From: Streptomyces diastatochromogenes
GTDB lineage: Bacteria; Actinomycetota; Actinomycetes; Streptomycetales; Streptomycetaceae
DNA length: 64,000 bases
Reading direction: 5' to 3'
Assembly: GCA_026913215.1 (NCBI GenBank)
Contig: JAPTYK010000001.1
Location: 3,100,001 to 3,164,000, forward strand
The position numbers and the translations under genes are program-made. Numbering within the stretch: position 1 is the first letter of the stretch; each line of letters opens with the position of its first letter. Shown here in pieces: positions 1-7,879 of this stretch. The notes under the pieces were generated by a model. The model did not search any database, was not told the origin of the DNA, and saw only the letters and a list, made by a program, of their open reading frames with translations.

Positions 1-124
1 GGCGGCGGGATGTCTGGTCCTGCTCATCGTCTGGAATTTCATCTACTTCTGGCCCCTGTACACCGGGACGCCGATTCCGCTGGACCAGTGGAGAAACCGG
101 ATGTGGCTCGACACCTGGGTCTAG
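1..124 (+). CDS. pmt: C-terminal end of a probable protein O-mannosyltransferase (partial)
   Basis: Only the last 40 codons are in the window: the frame opens at base 2 and stops with TAG at 122-124. What is visible is one hydrophobic segment (VLLIVWNFIYFWPLY) and a hydrophilic tail ending in WRNRMWLDTWV. Actinobacterial dolichyl-phosphate-mannose--protein mannosyltransferases end in this way, with a last membrane helix followed by a tail of the form W..RMWL..W. These enzymes transfer mannose from a polyprenyl phosphate carrier to Ser/Thr of exported proteins at the membrane. The call rests on this short tail and on gene order: as I recall it, the S. coelicolor pmt gene also lies just before penicillin-binding protein genes and ssgE. 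Confidence 0.55.
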   Translation, partial: AAGCLVLLIVWNFIYFWPLYTGTPIPLDQWRNRMWLDTWV

Positions 125-259
125 CGGGGAATTGAGGCGGGAGGGCGCGGCCGGCGGTCGCGCCCTCTCCGCTGTCCTCGTACAACCATTCGCACCCCCG
201 GGCGGTCATGTAGGGCGAACGCGCCGTACGCGTGTTCGTTCCGTCTCCGGGGACCCCTC

Positions 260-1183
260 ATGACTCACCGCATATCCCTGCGCGCCCGCGCGCTTCCGGC
301 CGTGGTCGCGGCCGGGCTCCTCGTGCCCGTCGTCGCGGGCGCGACGCCCGCTTCCGCCGCCACCGCGCCGCAGGTCAGCTGCACGTCCGGCACGGCCGGG
401 CTCGCCGCCAAGCTCCAGCGGGACATCACCGCCGCCCTCGCCACGCGCGCCGGCACGGTCGCCGTCGGCCTGCGCGACCGCACCACGAACACCACCTGCA
501 CCCTGCGCGCCACCACCGCGTACGACTCGGCCAGCGTCGTGAAGGTCACCGTCCTCGCCACGCTCCTCTGGGACGCCAAGAAGACCAACCGCTACCTGAC
601 CTCCCGCGAGACCACCCTCGCCACCGCCATGATCACCAAGTCCGACAACGCCTCCACCACCTCCCTGTGGAACCAGCTCGGCGTCACCAAGGTGAAGGGC
701 TTCCTCACCGCCGCCGGCATGACGCAGACGGTCCCGGGCTCCGGCGGCTACTGGGGACTCACCCGGATCAACGTCACCGACGAGCAGCGGCTGCTCTCCC
801 TGATCACCACCAAGAACACCGTCCTCAGCGACAACGCCCGCGCCTACATCCTCAAGCTCATGGGGAACGTCATCACCTCCCAGCGCTGGGGCACCCCGGC
901 CGGCGCGCCCTCCTCCGTGGCCGTCCACGTCAAGAACGGCTGGCTGCAGCGCGCCACGCGCGGCTGGCGCGTGCACAGCGTCGGCACCTTCAACGGCGGC
1001 GGCCACGACTACACCCTCTCCGTCCTCACCGACGGCAACAGCACGATGACCTACGGCGTGAACACCATCCAGGCCGTGTCCAAGGCGATCCACCGCGACC
1101 TCGTCCCGACCGCGACCGCCGCCACCCGCTACACGCCGACCGCCACGCCCATGGAGGCGTACGTGGCGGTGCCCCAGGGCTGA
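260..1183 (+). CDS. Secreted class A beta-lactamase-like serine hydrolase
   Basis: 307 residues. An N-terminal signal peptide (basic start, hydrophobic core to about residue 25, Ala-X-Ala-like site near ATPASAA) predicts export. The three penicillin-recognising motifs are in order: S-V-V-K near residue 92 (nucleophile Ser with its Lys), S-D-N near residue 128, and K-N-G near residue 226 where the usual motif is K-T-G or K-S-G. The order and spacing fit the beta-lactamase 2 / serine hydrolase family, which acts on beta-lactams or cell-wall peptides outside the membrane. The start follows a GGGGA ribosome site by eight bases. It precedes a penicillin-binding protein gene, which favours a cell-wall role. 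Activity against beta-lactams cannot be read from sequence because KTG is altered. Confidence 0.8.
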   Translation: MTHRISLRARALPAVVAAGLLVPVVAGATPASAATAPQVSCTSGTAGLAAKLQRDITAALATRAGTVAVGLRDRTTNTTCTLRATTAYDSASVVKVTVLATLLWDAKKTNRYLTSRETTLATAMITKSDNASTTSLWNQLGVTKVKGFLTAAGMTQTVPGSGGYWGLTRINVTDEQRLLSLITTKNTVLSDNARAYILKLMGNVITSQRWGTPAGAPSSVAVHVKNGWLQRATRGWRVHSVGTFNGGGHDYTLSVLTDGNSTMTYGVNTIQAVSKAIHRDLVPTATAATRYTPTATPMEAYVAVPQG

Positions 1184-1475
1184 CGCAGCGCTCGCGCGGG
1201 CAGGGCGGGCGAAGAGGAGGGCGGGGCGAAGAAGAGGGCGGGTTGAAACCGATCCGGAAACGCCAGGATTCGCCACCCCCTCGAAGCCCCTGCCAGCGGC
1301 TTTGTTTTGCGCCACCTCCCAACGCCACGGCGCGCTACGGGATTTCGCCAAGCTGCCGAGGCGATATCGCCCCCCGATCGACCGGGGTTGCTTGATGAAG
1401 CCGCCCAACTGCGGTTATCTCGTCCTGCGGCGGCCCCGTGGCGCACGTCCCGGGTCGTGCCCCTCACGCGCGAAA
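1184..1475. other. Non-coding stretch downstream of the serine hydrolase
   Basis: About 290 bases, part of a longer gap reaching 1596, with no convincing gene on either strand. Open frames crossing it have no ribosome site, poor third-position bias and no recognisable domain. Base composition dips in places (for example around 1240-1300), and there is a short GCGATATCGC palindrome near 1361. The two hairpins that close this gap are listed separately. Confidence 0.5.
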
Positions 1476-1509
1476 GGCCTGGCTTCGGGTTGCCGCCCGA
1501 AACCAGGCC
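1476..1509. terminator. Hairpin, probable intrinsic terminator
   Basis: Two 14-base arms (GGCCTGGCTTCGGG and its near-complement CCCGAAACCAGGCC) enclose a six-base loop. One C-A mismatch interrupts the stem. There is no long U-tract, which is usual for streptomycete terminators. It lies downstream of the small minus-strand gene at 1597-1719 and after the plus-strand serine hydrolase, so it may serve both. Confidence 0.6.
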
Positions 1510-1523
1510 CGTGCGCGGGCGGA

Positions 1524-1558
1524 GCGGGCCCGGCCGAGTACCCGTCGGCCGGGCCCGC
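1524..1558. terminator. Perfect 14-bp hairpin, probable terminator
   Basis: Arms GCGGGCCCGGCCGA and TCGGCCGGGCCCGC are exact reverse complements around the seven-base loop GTACCCG. It lies 38 bases past the stop of the minus-strand ORF at 1597-1719 and directly before the hairpin at 1476-1509, so the pair looks like a tandem terminator for a minus-strand transcript. Confidence 0.65.
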
Positions 1559-1596
1559 ACTCCAGCCCGACCAGCCGTCCAGTCCCTCCCGCTGCG

Positions 1597-1719
1597 TCAC
1601 ATGAAGCGCTCGACGCATCCCGCGATGGCAGTGATCGCCGTCAGGGCCAGCGCCGCCAGTTCGACCCAGTCGCGCGACTGGGCCCTACGGCGCGGCCTCC
1701 TCTTCCTCGACCTCTCCAT
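1597..1719 (-). CDS. Possible 40-residue single-pass membrane protein
   Basis: A short ORF with a very basic N-terminal half (ERSRKRRPRRRAQSRD) and a hydrophobic second half (WVELAALALTAITAIAGCV) ending in ERFM. That arrangement predicts one membrane helix with the basic end in the cytoplasm. A strong ribosome site, GGGAGGAG, lies about ten bases upstream of the ATG, and two terminator-like hairpins follow the stop. I do not recognise the family and the length gives weak statistical support, so this is a candidate gene only. Confidence 0.4.
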   Translation of the reverse strand: MERSRKRRPRRRAQSRDWVELAALALTAITAIAGCVERFM

Positions 1720-2001
1720 CCGGTCCGTACTCCTCCCTCTCGACCTCCCAACGACACGTCGGGACCCGCCACTTGGCAGGCGCTCGTGGAGAGAAAGCAG
1801 TGGACTCTCGCAACCTACCGCCGCGCCGGACCGATCCAGGACAAGATCCGCCGTTCGCCACTGTTCGCCACACCCCGCCCCTCGAAAGCGCCACCTCTGG
1901 TATCCGCGCGGCGGGAGTGACGGATATGACGGGAGCCGCTCGACACGCTCGCGCCGGGACTGCTTGACTCGTCGGTCCACCTGGGGAGGGGAGGCGCAGT
2001 C

Positions 2002-3642
2002 ATGCGCAGTGGGGCCAAGGCCGCGATCGTCGGGGGCGTGTTCGCCGTCGTGGCGAGCGGCGTCGGGTACGGGGGCTACAACCTCTGGAACGGGATCACG
2101 GGCGGCGACACGGACCTCGGGTCCCAGTCCGCCCCCGCGCCGAAGACGGGACCCGTCACCGCCGAGGAGGTCTCGGCCACGGCGAAGGACTTCCTCGCCG
2201 CCTGGGCCGCCGGGGAGCCGGAACGGGCGGGCCGGCTGACCAACGACCCGGTCACGGCGGGGCCCGCGGTCGCGGCGTACCGGGAGGGCGCGAGCGTCTC
2301 GAAGGCGGTCATCACGCCGGGGACGCCGGTCGGGACGAAGGTGCCGTTCACCGTCCGGGCGACGATCTCGTACGAGGACGTCTCCAAGGAATGGTCCTAC
2401 GCCTCCGAACTGACCGTGGTCCGCGGCCAGACCACCGGCCGCCCGCTCGTGAAGTGGCAGCCCTCCGTCCTCCACCCGAAGCTGACCGCCGCCGGCACCC
2501 TGCGGACGGGCGTCGCCAAGACCGCCGAGGTGAAGGCCGTCGACCACGACGGCGTCGAGCTGACGGCGGAGAAGTACCCCTCGCTCCGGCCCGTCCTCGC
2601 CGAGCTCCGCAAGCGCTACGGGTCGAAGGTCGACGGCACCGCCGGCGTCGAGACCTGGATCGACTCCGGCAGCGAGAACGTCCCCGACACCCCCCTCCTC
2701 GTCCTGCGGAAGGGAAAGCCCGGCACCCTGAGGACCACCATCGACGCCGGCGTACAGGCGGCGGCCGAGAAGGCGGTCAAGGGCTTCGGCCAGGCCTCGG
2801 TGGCCGCGATCGAGCCGTCGACGGGGGCGATACGGGCGGTCGCGAACAACCCGGCCACCGAGTTCAACACCGCGCTCATGGGGCAGCAGGCCCCGGCTCG
2901 ACGATGAAGATCGTCACGGCGGCGATGATGATGGAACACGGGCTGGCCACGCCGGGCACCCGGGTCGAGTGTCCGTCCGAGGTGAGCTGGATGGGCGTCA
3001 CCTTCCACAACCTGAAGAACTTCTCCATCCAGAACGGCACCCTCACCGAGGCGTTCCGCCGCTCCTGCAACACCGCCTTCATCAAGGCGATCGGCCCCTC
3101 GACGACAAGGACGTCGCGGACACCGTCCTCGGCGCGACCGCCCGCCGCTGGTTCGGCATCGGCGAGGAGTGGAACATCGGCGTCGGGGCGTGGGACGGCT
3201 CCGTGCCCGAGTCGGCCGGGGCGAGACGGCCGCCTCGTACATCGGCCAGGGCAGGATCACAATGAGCGCCCTGAACGTCGCCTCGCTCTCCGCGACCGCG
3301 AAGAACGGCCAGTTCCTCCAGCCGTACCTGGTGGCGCAGGAGCTCGACGACCGTCCCTTCGCCACCGCCGCCCCCCTCCCCTCCGAAATCGCCGCCGGGC
3401 TCCGCACGATGATGAGGGCGGCGGCGACGGCGGCGGACGGCACCGCCACGCGGGCCATGACCGGCGTCCCCTCCCCCAAGGGCGCCAAGACCGGCTCGGC
3501 GGAGGTCGACGGTCAGGGCAGGTCGAACAGCTGGTTCACCGGGTACTCGGGCGATCTCGCGGCGGCGGCCGTCGTCCAGTCGGGCGGGCACGGCGGCGAC
3601 GCGGCGGGCCCGGTGGTGGCGCGGGTCCTGAAGGCGGGGTGA
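2002..3642 (+). CDS. Penicillin-binding protein (transpeptidase), frameshifted in this sequence
   Basis: Class B-type PBP of about 546 residues once three single-base gaps are bridged. Order of parts: an N-terminal membrane anchor (residues 8-30), an NTF2-like MecA N-terminal domain (about 50-150), then the transpeptidase domain. The active-site motifs are S-T-M-K just after base 2899, S-C-N near 3064 and K-T-G-S near 3487. It cross-links peptidoglycan on the outer face of the membrane. The reading frame slips near 2895 (GGCCCC for GGCCCCC), 3097 (GGCCCCT) and 3222 (CCGGGGC); each slip is one missing C or G in a run, and adding it restores continuous homology. A GAGGGGAGG ribosome site precedes ATG 2002. 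I regard the gene as intact in the organism. Confidence 0.85.
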
Positions 3643-3684
3643 CCGCGGGCCGGAACCCGGTCGCGTGGCCCGTACACGGACCGC

Positions 3685-3690
3685 TAGCGT
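3685..3690 (+). promoter_or_regulatory. -10 element of a predicted leaderless promoter
   Basis: TAGCGT ends exactly seven bases before the ATG at 3698. This spacing places the transcription start at the initiation codon, and no Shine-Dalgarno sequence is visible. The same geometry recurs at several other genes in the window. Confidence 0.5.
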
Positions 3691-3697
3691 GCGGGCC

Positions 3698-4195
3698 ATG
3701 ACGACCGACGAGGACACCGCATCCGCCGCCCACCCCCAGTTCGCCGCCGCGCTCCGGGAGTTGGGTCTCGACGTCGAGATCCGCCGTTTCCCGGACGAGA
3801 CCCGCACCGCCCGGCAGGCCGCCGAGGCCATCGGCTGCGAGGTCGCCGAGATCGTGAAGTCACTGATCTTCGCGGCCGACGGGGTGCCGGTGCTCGTCCT
3901 GATGGACGGCGCGTCGCGGGTGGACGTCGAGCGGGTGCGGGAGGAGCTGGGCGCGGAGGAGGTGACCCGGGCGGACGCGAAGGCGGTCCGGGAGACGACG
4001 GGGTACGCGATCGGGGGCGTGCCGCCGTTCGGTCACCGCACCCGGACGCGGGTCCTCGCCGACCGGGGCATCCTGGACCACGCCGTGGTGTGGGCGGCGG
4101 CGGGCAATCCGCACACGGTGTTCGCGCTGGACCCGAAGACGCTGGTCGCGCACGCCGGCGGGACGCTCGTGGACGTCCGCGAGCCGTCCGCGTGA
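3698..4195 (+). CDS. YbaK/EbsC family aminoacyl-tRNA deacylase
   Basis: 165 residues covering a single YbaK/EbsC domain. Typical features are seen: the N-terminal helix, the EIVKSLIF strand with its conserved lysine (about residue 53), the substrate-loop region GGVPPFGH and the end WAAAGNPHTVFAL. Family members hydrolyse mischarged tRNA such as Cys-tRNA(Pro) or Ala-tRNA(Pro) in the cytoplasm; the exact substrate cannot be told here. ATG 3698 is preferred to the in-frame codon at 3665 because of the TAGCGT element seven bases upstream. The stop overlaps the GTG of the next gene (GTGA), so the two are translationally coupled. Confidence 0.88.
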   Translation: MTTDEDTASAAHPQFAAALRELGLDVEIRRFPDETRTARQAAEAIGCEVAEIVKSLIFAADGVPVLVLMDGASRVDVERVREELGAEEVTRADAKAVRETTGYAIGGVPPFGHRTRTRVLADRGILDHAVVWAAAGNPHTVFALDPKTLVAHAGGTLVDVREPSA

Positions 4196-5039
4196 CCCCG
4201 CTCGTCACGCTCGCGGTCCTGGCCGCGGCGGTCACGCACGCCGGCTGGAACGCGATGGCGAAGAGCGTCAAGGACCAGCTGCTCTCCTTCACGCTGATAT
4301 CCGGCGGCGGGGCGCTGATCGGCGCGGCCGTGATCTGCTTCGCGCCGCTGCCGGCGGCGGGGCCTGGCCGTACCTGATCGCCTCCGCCCTCCTGCACATC
4401 GCCTACTACGCGCTGCTGATGCGCTCGTTCACGCTCGGCGACTTCGGCCAGATGTACCCGATCGCCCGCGGTACGGCCCCGCTGGTCGTCACCGTCCTCG
4501 CCGCCGTCTTCGTCCACGAACTGCCGGGCGGCTGGCAGCTCCTCGGCGTCGCGGTGGCCTGCGCGGGCCTGACGGGCCTGGCCCTCTGGGGCATCCGCGG
4601 CGGCGAGACCCGCCCCACTGGCCCGCCCTCCTCGCCGCGGGCGCCACGGGCCTCTCCATCGCCCTCTACACGGTCGTCGACGGCGTCGGCGTCCGCGCCT
4701 CCGGCACCCCCTCGGCTACATCGGCTGGCTCATGGTCCTGGAGGGCCTCGCCATCCCCGCCTACGCCCTGTGGACCCGCCGCGCCGCCCTCCTCCCCAGC
4801 TCCGCCCCTACGCCACCCGCGGCCTCCTCGGCTCCGCCCTCTCCGTCGCCGCCTACGCCCTCGTCCTCTGGGCCCAGACAAAGGCCCCCCTCGCCCCCAT
4901 CGCCGCCCTCCGCGAGTCCTCCATCATCGTCGGCGCCGCCATCGGCGCCCTCTTCTTCAAGGAACGCTTCGGCACCCCGAGGATCGCGGCGGCGGGCCTG
5001 ATGGTGGTGGGGATCGGGCTGATGCTGCGGGCGGGGTGA
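4192..5039 (+). CDS. EamA/DMT superfamily permease, frameshifted in this sequence
   Basis: About 283 residues after repair, with roughly ten hydrophobic segments in two homologous EamA halves. The N-terminal half begins TPLVTLAVLAAAVTHAGWNA; the C-terminal half ends SIIVGAAIGALFFKERFG then GLMVVGIGLML, the typical last two helices of the family. These are drug/metabolite transporters of the inner membrane; the substrate is unknown. Four slips (near 4358, 4616, 4707 and 4795) each remove one G or C from a run and together account for the scattered frames. GTG 4192 overlaps the stop of the YbaK gene by four bases. The gene is probably functional in the organism. Confidence 0.8.
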
Positions 5040-5051
5040 GGGGGTCCCTGC

Positions 5052-5522
5052 TCAGCCGAGGTAGGGCTTATCGCGATTCTCCAGGTAATGCGTCAGCCGT
5101 AGGCGCTGGGTGTGGTGCATGGGCAGCGCGTCCAGTTCCTCGGGGGCGACGAAACGGAGCTCCGTCGACTCGTCGGAGACGCGGAGTCCTCCGCCGACGA
5201 TTCGGGCCCGGAAGCAGACGTTGAACTGCCTCCGCACCTCCCCGTCGCTGTACGCGATGATGTGGCGCGGGTCCGTGTAAGTACCCACGAGGCCCGTGAC
5301 TTCCACGTCCAGCCCCGTCTCTTCCTTGAATTCCCGCACAGCGGTTCCAGGGAGCGAATCGGTCATGTCCATTCCGCCACCCGGCAGGGCCCAAAGGTCG
5401 TTGTCGCGGCGGCGCTGTAGCAGGATGCGGCCCCGGTCGTCGGTCACGACGGCTGAGGCCGCTACGACCATGCTGTTGGGCTCGGGGGCGTTCGGGTCGT
5501 CGTAGTACTCGGTTCGCGCCAT
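5052..5522 (-). CDS. NUDIX hydrolase
   Basis: 156 residues. The NUDIX box starts at the GG of LPGGGMDMTD and continues SLPGTAVREFKEETGL, matching G-x5-E-x7-R-E-U-x-E-E-x-G-U except that the first Glu is Asp. The REFKEE helix that holds Mg2+ is intact. Such enzymes cleave nucleoside diphosphates linked to another group (sugar nucleotides, oxidised nucleotides, ADP-ribose); the substrate is not predictable. The start ATG at 5522 gives MARTEYYDDP, the usual beginning of a widespread streptomycete subgroup. Directly upstream on the same strand lies the remnant of an XRE-type regulator, read in frame with it. Confidence 0.85.
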   Translation of the reverse strand: MARTEYYDDPNAPEPNSMVVAASAVVTDDRGRILLQRRRDNDLWALPGGGMDMTDSLPGTAVREFKEETGLDVEVTGLVGTYTDPRHIIAYSDGEVRRQFNVCFRARIVGGGLRVSDESTELRFVAPEELDALPMHHTQRLRLTHYLENRDKPYLG

Positions 5523-5815
5523 GCGCTCAGCCTTGCACGGGCCGGGCGGCCCCCACACGGCGGCGAAGCTTTCCGCGTAGGTGCCGAACATCCCCCCGTC
5601 ACCGTGCCCGAACCTTTCTTCCTCCCCGCGCTGTCGGACGTTTTCACTGTCGGCGTCCCCCAGCGCAATTCTGACTCTGCACCCTTCGGCAGCCCGCTCC
5701 CGCAGCAGGTCGTTGAGGAGGGGATACGCCTCATGCAGAAAGACTGCGGCATACACCAGTACGTCGATCCGCTCGCCGGCGTGACTGAACAGGTTGATGA
5801 AAGCGGAACCGGAGG
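5523..5815 (-). pseudogene. Remnant of an XRE-family regulator (C-terminal DUF5919 region)
   Basis: The frame feeding into the NUDIX gene encodes SHAGERIDVLVYAAVFLHE, then LRERAAEGCRVRIALGDADS and finally TYAESFAAVW. These pieces match the C-terminal ligand-sensing part of streptomycete XRE regulators that commonly precede a NUDIX gene. The N-terminal helix-turn-helix is missing. The middle of the domain (the part leading to the conserved LHLRRL strand) is also missing between RQRGEEERFG and GMFGTYAE. Unlike the one-base slips elsewhere, this is loss of whole segments, so I call it true decay. Confidence 0.6.
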
Positions 5816-5859
5816 TGGAGGTCGTCTGTGCTTCCTCGTCCCTGACGCTGTCGGAGTAC

Positions 5860-6036
5860 GTGGACTCCGTCGGGGACGCCCGGCTCGTCCTCGACATGCT
5901 CGTCGGGGCCGTACAGCGGCTGATGGTGTACCCGGCGCGGGGGTTCATGGTTCCGATGGAGATCCCGGATCACGTCTCGGAGGCCTACACGCGCCTGCGG
6001 GAGCGGGGGTTCACCCGCCGGATCGTCGCCGGGTAG
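5860..6036 (+). other. Unassigned coding-like fragment
   Basis: The plus frame ending at 6036 encodes LVLDMLVGAVQRLMVYPARG and EIPDHVSEAYTRLRERGFTR with strong third-position G/C. The frame can start at ATG 5794 or GTG 5860; the part before 5860 is antisense to the XRE remnant. I do not recognise a family. Because decayed regulator pieces lie on both sides, it may be the tail of another degraded gene. Confidence 0.3.
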
Positions 6037-6080
6037 GCGGGGCTTGCGGCTCCCCCAGGGGGAGGCTCCAGGGTGGGGGC

Positions 6081-6345
6081 ATGGGCGAGGGCGCCGCGTT
6101 GGGGATCGGGGAGTTGGCTCGGCGGGGCGGGGTCTCCGTGAAGACCGTGCCGGGGTCGATGTCCTCTCCCCCGAGGCGGGGCCCTTCGTGCGGGACGTGC
6201 TCGAACGGTGCCCGGAGGGGGTGCCGGACGGCCTCGTCGAGCCGAGGGGCGAGCGGTACTTCGAGCTGCTCGCCGTCGTCGGCGGGGGGCGGCTCCCGAG
6301 TCCGGCTCCCGACGTCGGCTGGTTCCGAGCGCGCTGGGGGCTAGT
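6081..6345 (+). pseudogene. Degenerate MerR-family regulator
   Basis: From ATG 6081 the frame gives ALGIGELARRGGVSVKTV, the first helix-turn-helix of a MerR protein, but what should follow (R-Y/F-Y-...-G-L) is absent. A second frame continues SPEAGPFVRDVLERCPEGVP and GERYFELLAVVGG, resembling the effector-side helix of an MerR regulator. The wing and dimerisation helix are missing, so a large internal deletion has occurred. Its end touches the stop of the minus-strand SDR gene at 6341. Confidence 0.5.
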
Positions 6346-7130
6346 CGGACAGCACCTCCGCGAAGTGCGTGTTCACCGCCAAGAGGCCGCCGTCCACGCG
6401 GAGGGTCGTGCCCGTGATCCAGGAGGCGTCCGTGGAGGCGAGGAAGGCGACGGCGGCGGCCACGTCCTCAGGGGTGCCGACGCGGCCCAGGGGGTAGACG
6501 CGGGTGGCCAGGGCGGCGAGTTCCTTCTCCTTGCCCGCCCAGGCCGTGGTGGCGATCGTGCCCGGGTTGATCTGGTTGACGCGGACGCCGCGCGGGGCCG
6601 CGTCGCCGGCAAGGGTGCGGGTGAGGGAGGCGAGGCCCGCTTTGGCGGCGCTGTAGGCGTGGTTGCCGAAGTCCGCCTCCGCGTTGACCGAGCCGATCGT
6701 GACGATCGCCCCGCGTCCGCCGGCCGCCGCGAGGTGCGGGAGGGCCGCCCGGGAGCAGCGGAAGGCGCCCATGAGGGTGACGTCGAGCTGGCCGGTCCAG
6801 GGGCGTCGGGTTCGTCCTCGAAGAGGTCGTGGTCGGGGGCGACGGGGGCGAGGGCGTTGTTGACGAGGACGTCGAGGCGGCCGAAGGCGCGGACGGCGTA
6901 CGCGACGGCCGCGTCGACCGACGCCCGGTCGCCGACGTCGCAGCGGGCCGCCTCCGCTCCGGGAGGTCTCCGGCCGTGCGGCGGGCCGCCTCCTCGTCGA
7001 TGTCCGTGACGAGGACCCGCGCGCCCTCCGCCGTGAGCCGGCGGGCGGTGGCCGCGCCGATGCCGCGCGCCGCGCCGGTGACCAGTGCCGCGTATCCCTC
7101 GAACCGCCGGGTGAGTTCCATGCGTTCCAT
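6341..7130 (-). CDS. SDR family oxidoreductase, frameshifted in this sequence
   Basis: Short-chain dehydrogenase of about 263 residues. The cofactor motif TGAARGIG is near residue 18, the LDVLVNNA strand near residue 85, the catalytic S and Y-S-A-A-K near residues 145-160, and the C-terminal ASWITGTTLRVDGG is typical. It should use NAD(P)H on an unknown alcohol or ketone in the cytoplasm. Two slips, near 6960 and 6800, each fit one missing base in a C/G run. ATG 7130 (MERMEL) or ATG 7121 are both possible starts. It is divergent from the LysE gene; the 124-base gap should hold both promoters. Confidence 0.82.
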
Positions 7131-7214
7131 GCGGTGATCTCAGCACCGAAGTCCGGGGCGGACCAGTGGGCGGACTCTGTCACCTCTCCCTCGCGTCCCG
7201 CGCCGCCGATCGGC

Positions 7215-7220
7215 TAGCGT
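7215..7220 (+). promoter_or_regulatory. Probable -10 element for the LysE-family gene
   Basis: TAGCGT fits the TANNNT consensus and lies 34 bases before ATG 7255. A purine-rich ribosome site (GGGGAGG, 7238-7244) lies between them, so this gene, unlike several neighbours, has a leader. Confidence 0.35.
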
Positions 7221-7254
7221 CGCCGGATCGCGGGCACGGGGAGGCATCGGGGAC

Positions 7255-7875
7255 ATGGGTCAGCTCATCGCCGTGGCGGTCATCACCGTCCTGGCCGTCA
7301 TCAGCCCCGGCGCGGACTTCGCGATGACCGTGCGGAACAGTTGTCTGTACGGGCGGACCGCCGGGGTCCTCGCGGCCGTCGGGATCGCGGCGGGCGTGCT
7401 CGTGCACGTCACGTACACGATGCTGGGCGTGGGGCTGCTGGTCTCGCGGACGCCGATGCTGTTCACCGCGATGAAGCTGGTCGGCGCCGCGTACCTGGTG
7501 TACATCGGGTACAAGACGTTCGTCGCCAAGGCCACCCGGGTGGACGTGGATCCGTCGGGCGGGGGCGGGCTTTCGAAGGCGGGGGCGCTGCGCACCGGGT
7601 TCCTGACGAACGCGCTCAATCCGAAGACGATGCTGTTCGTGCTGAGCACCTACACCCAGGTCGTGAGCGCCGACACGCCCCTTGTCCAGCAGGTCGGTTA
7701 TGGGCTGTTCATGTCGGTCGCGCATCTGGTGTGGTTCGGTCTCGCGGCGGTGTTCTTCTCCCACCAGGGGCTGCGCGTCCGGCTGTTGCGGAAGCAGGGC
7801 GTGCTCAACAAGGTGATCGGGTCGGTGCTCGTCGGGCTGGGGATGGTGCTGGCGCTCACGCCGGCCGTCGCGTGA
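7255..7875 (+). CDS. LysE/RhtB family exporter
   Basis: 206 residues with about six hydrophobic segments. The family signature is at the N-terminus, AVISPGADFAMTVRNS (the SPGPD/N loop of LysE proteins), followed by an LVGAAYLVYIGYKTF segment and FLTNALNPKTMLFVLS, where the conserved N-P-K is seen. Family members export basic or neutral amino acids, or homoserine lactone-like compounds, across the inner membrane. No LysG/ArgP-type regulator is adjacent. The frame is intact. Confidence 0.9.
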   Translation: MGQLIAVAVITVLAVISPGADFAMTVRNSCLYGRTAGVLAAVGIAAGVLVHVTYTMLGVGLLVSRTPMLFTAMKLVGAAYLVYIGYKTFVAKATRVDVDPSGGGGLSKAGALRTGFLTNALNPKTMLFVLSTYTQVVSADTPLVQQVGYGLFMSVAHLVWFGLAAVFFSHQGLRVRLLRKQGVLNKVIGSVLVGLGMVLALTPAVA

Positions 7876-7879
7876 CGGG

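Noticed and set aside
206..1408. Long open frames antisense to clear genes (also 15947-19117, 20028-22400, 44666-47122 and others)
   Set aside because: They follow from the G/C third-position bias of the true genes, lack ribosome sites and have low-complexity Gly/Arg/Asp translations with no domain. They are shadows.
2895..3225. Programmed frameshifting in the penicillin-binding protein and other genes
   Set aside because: No slippery heptamer with a following pseudoknot is visible, and the same kind of slip occurs in dozens of unrelated genes and in a tRNA. Sequence error is simpler.
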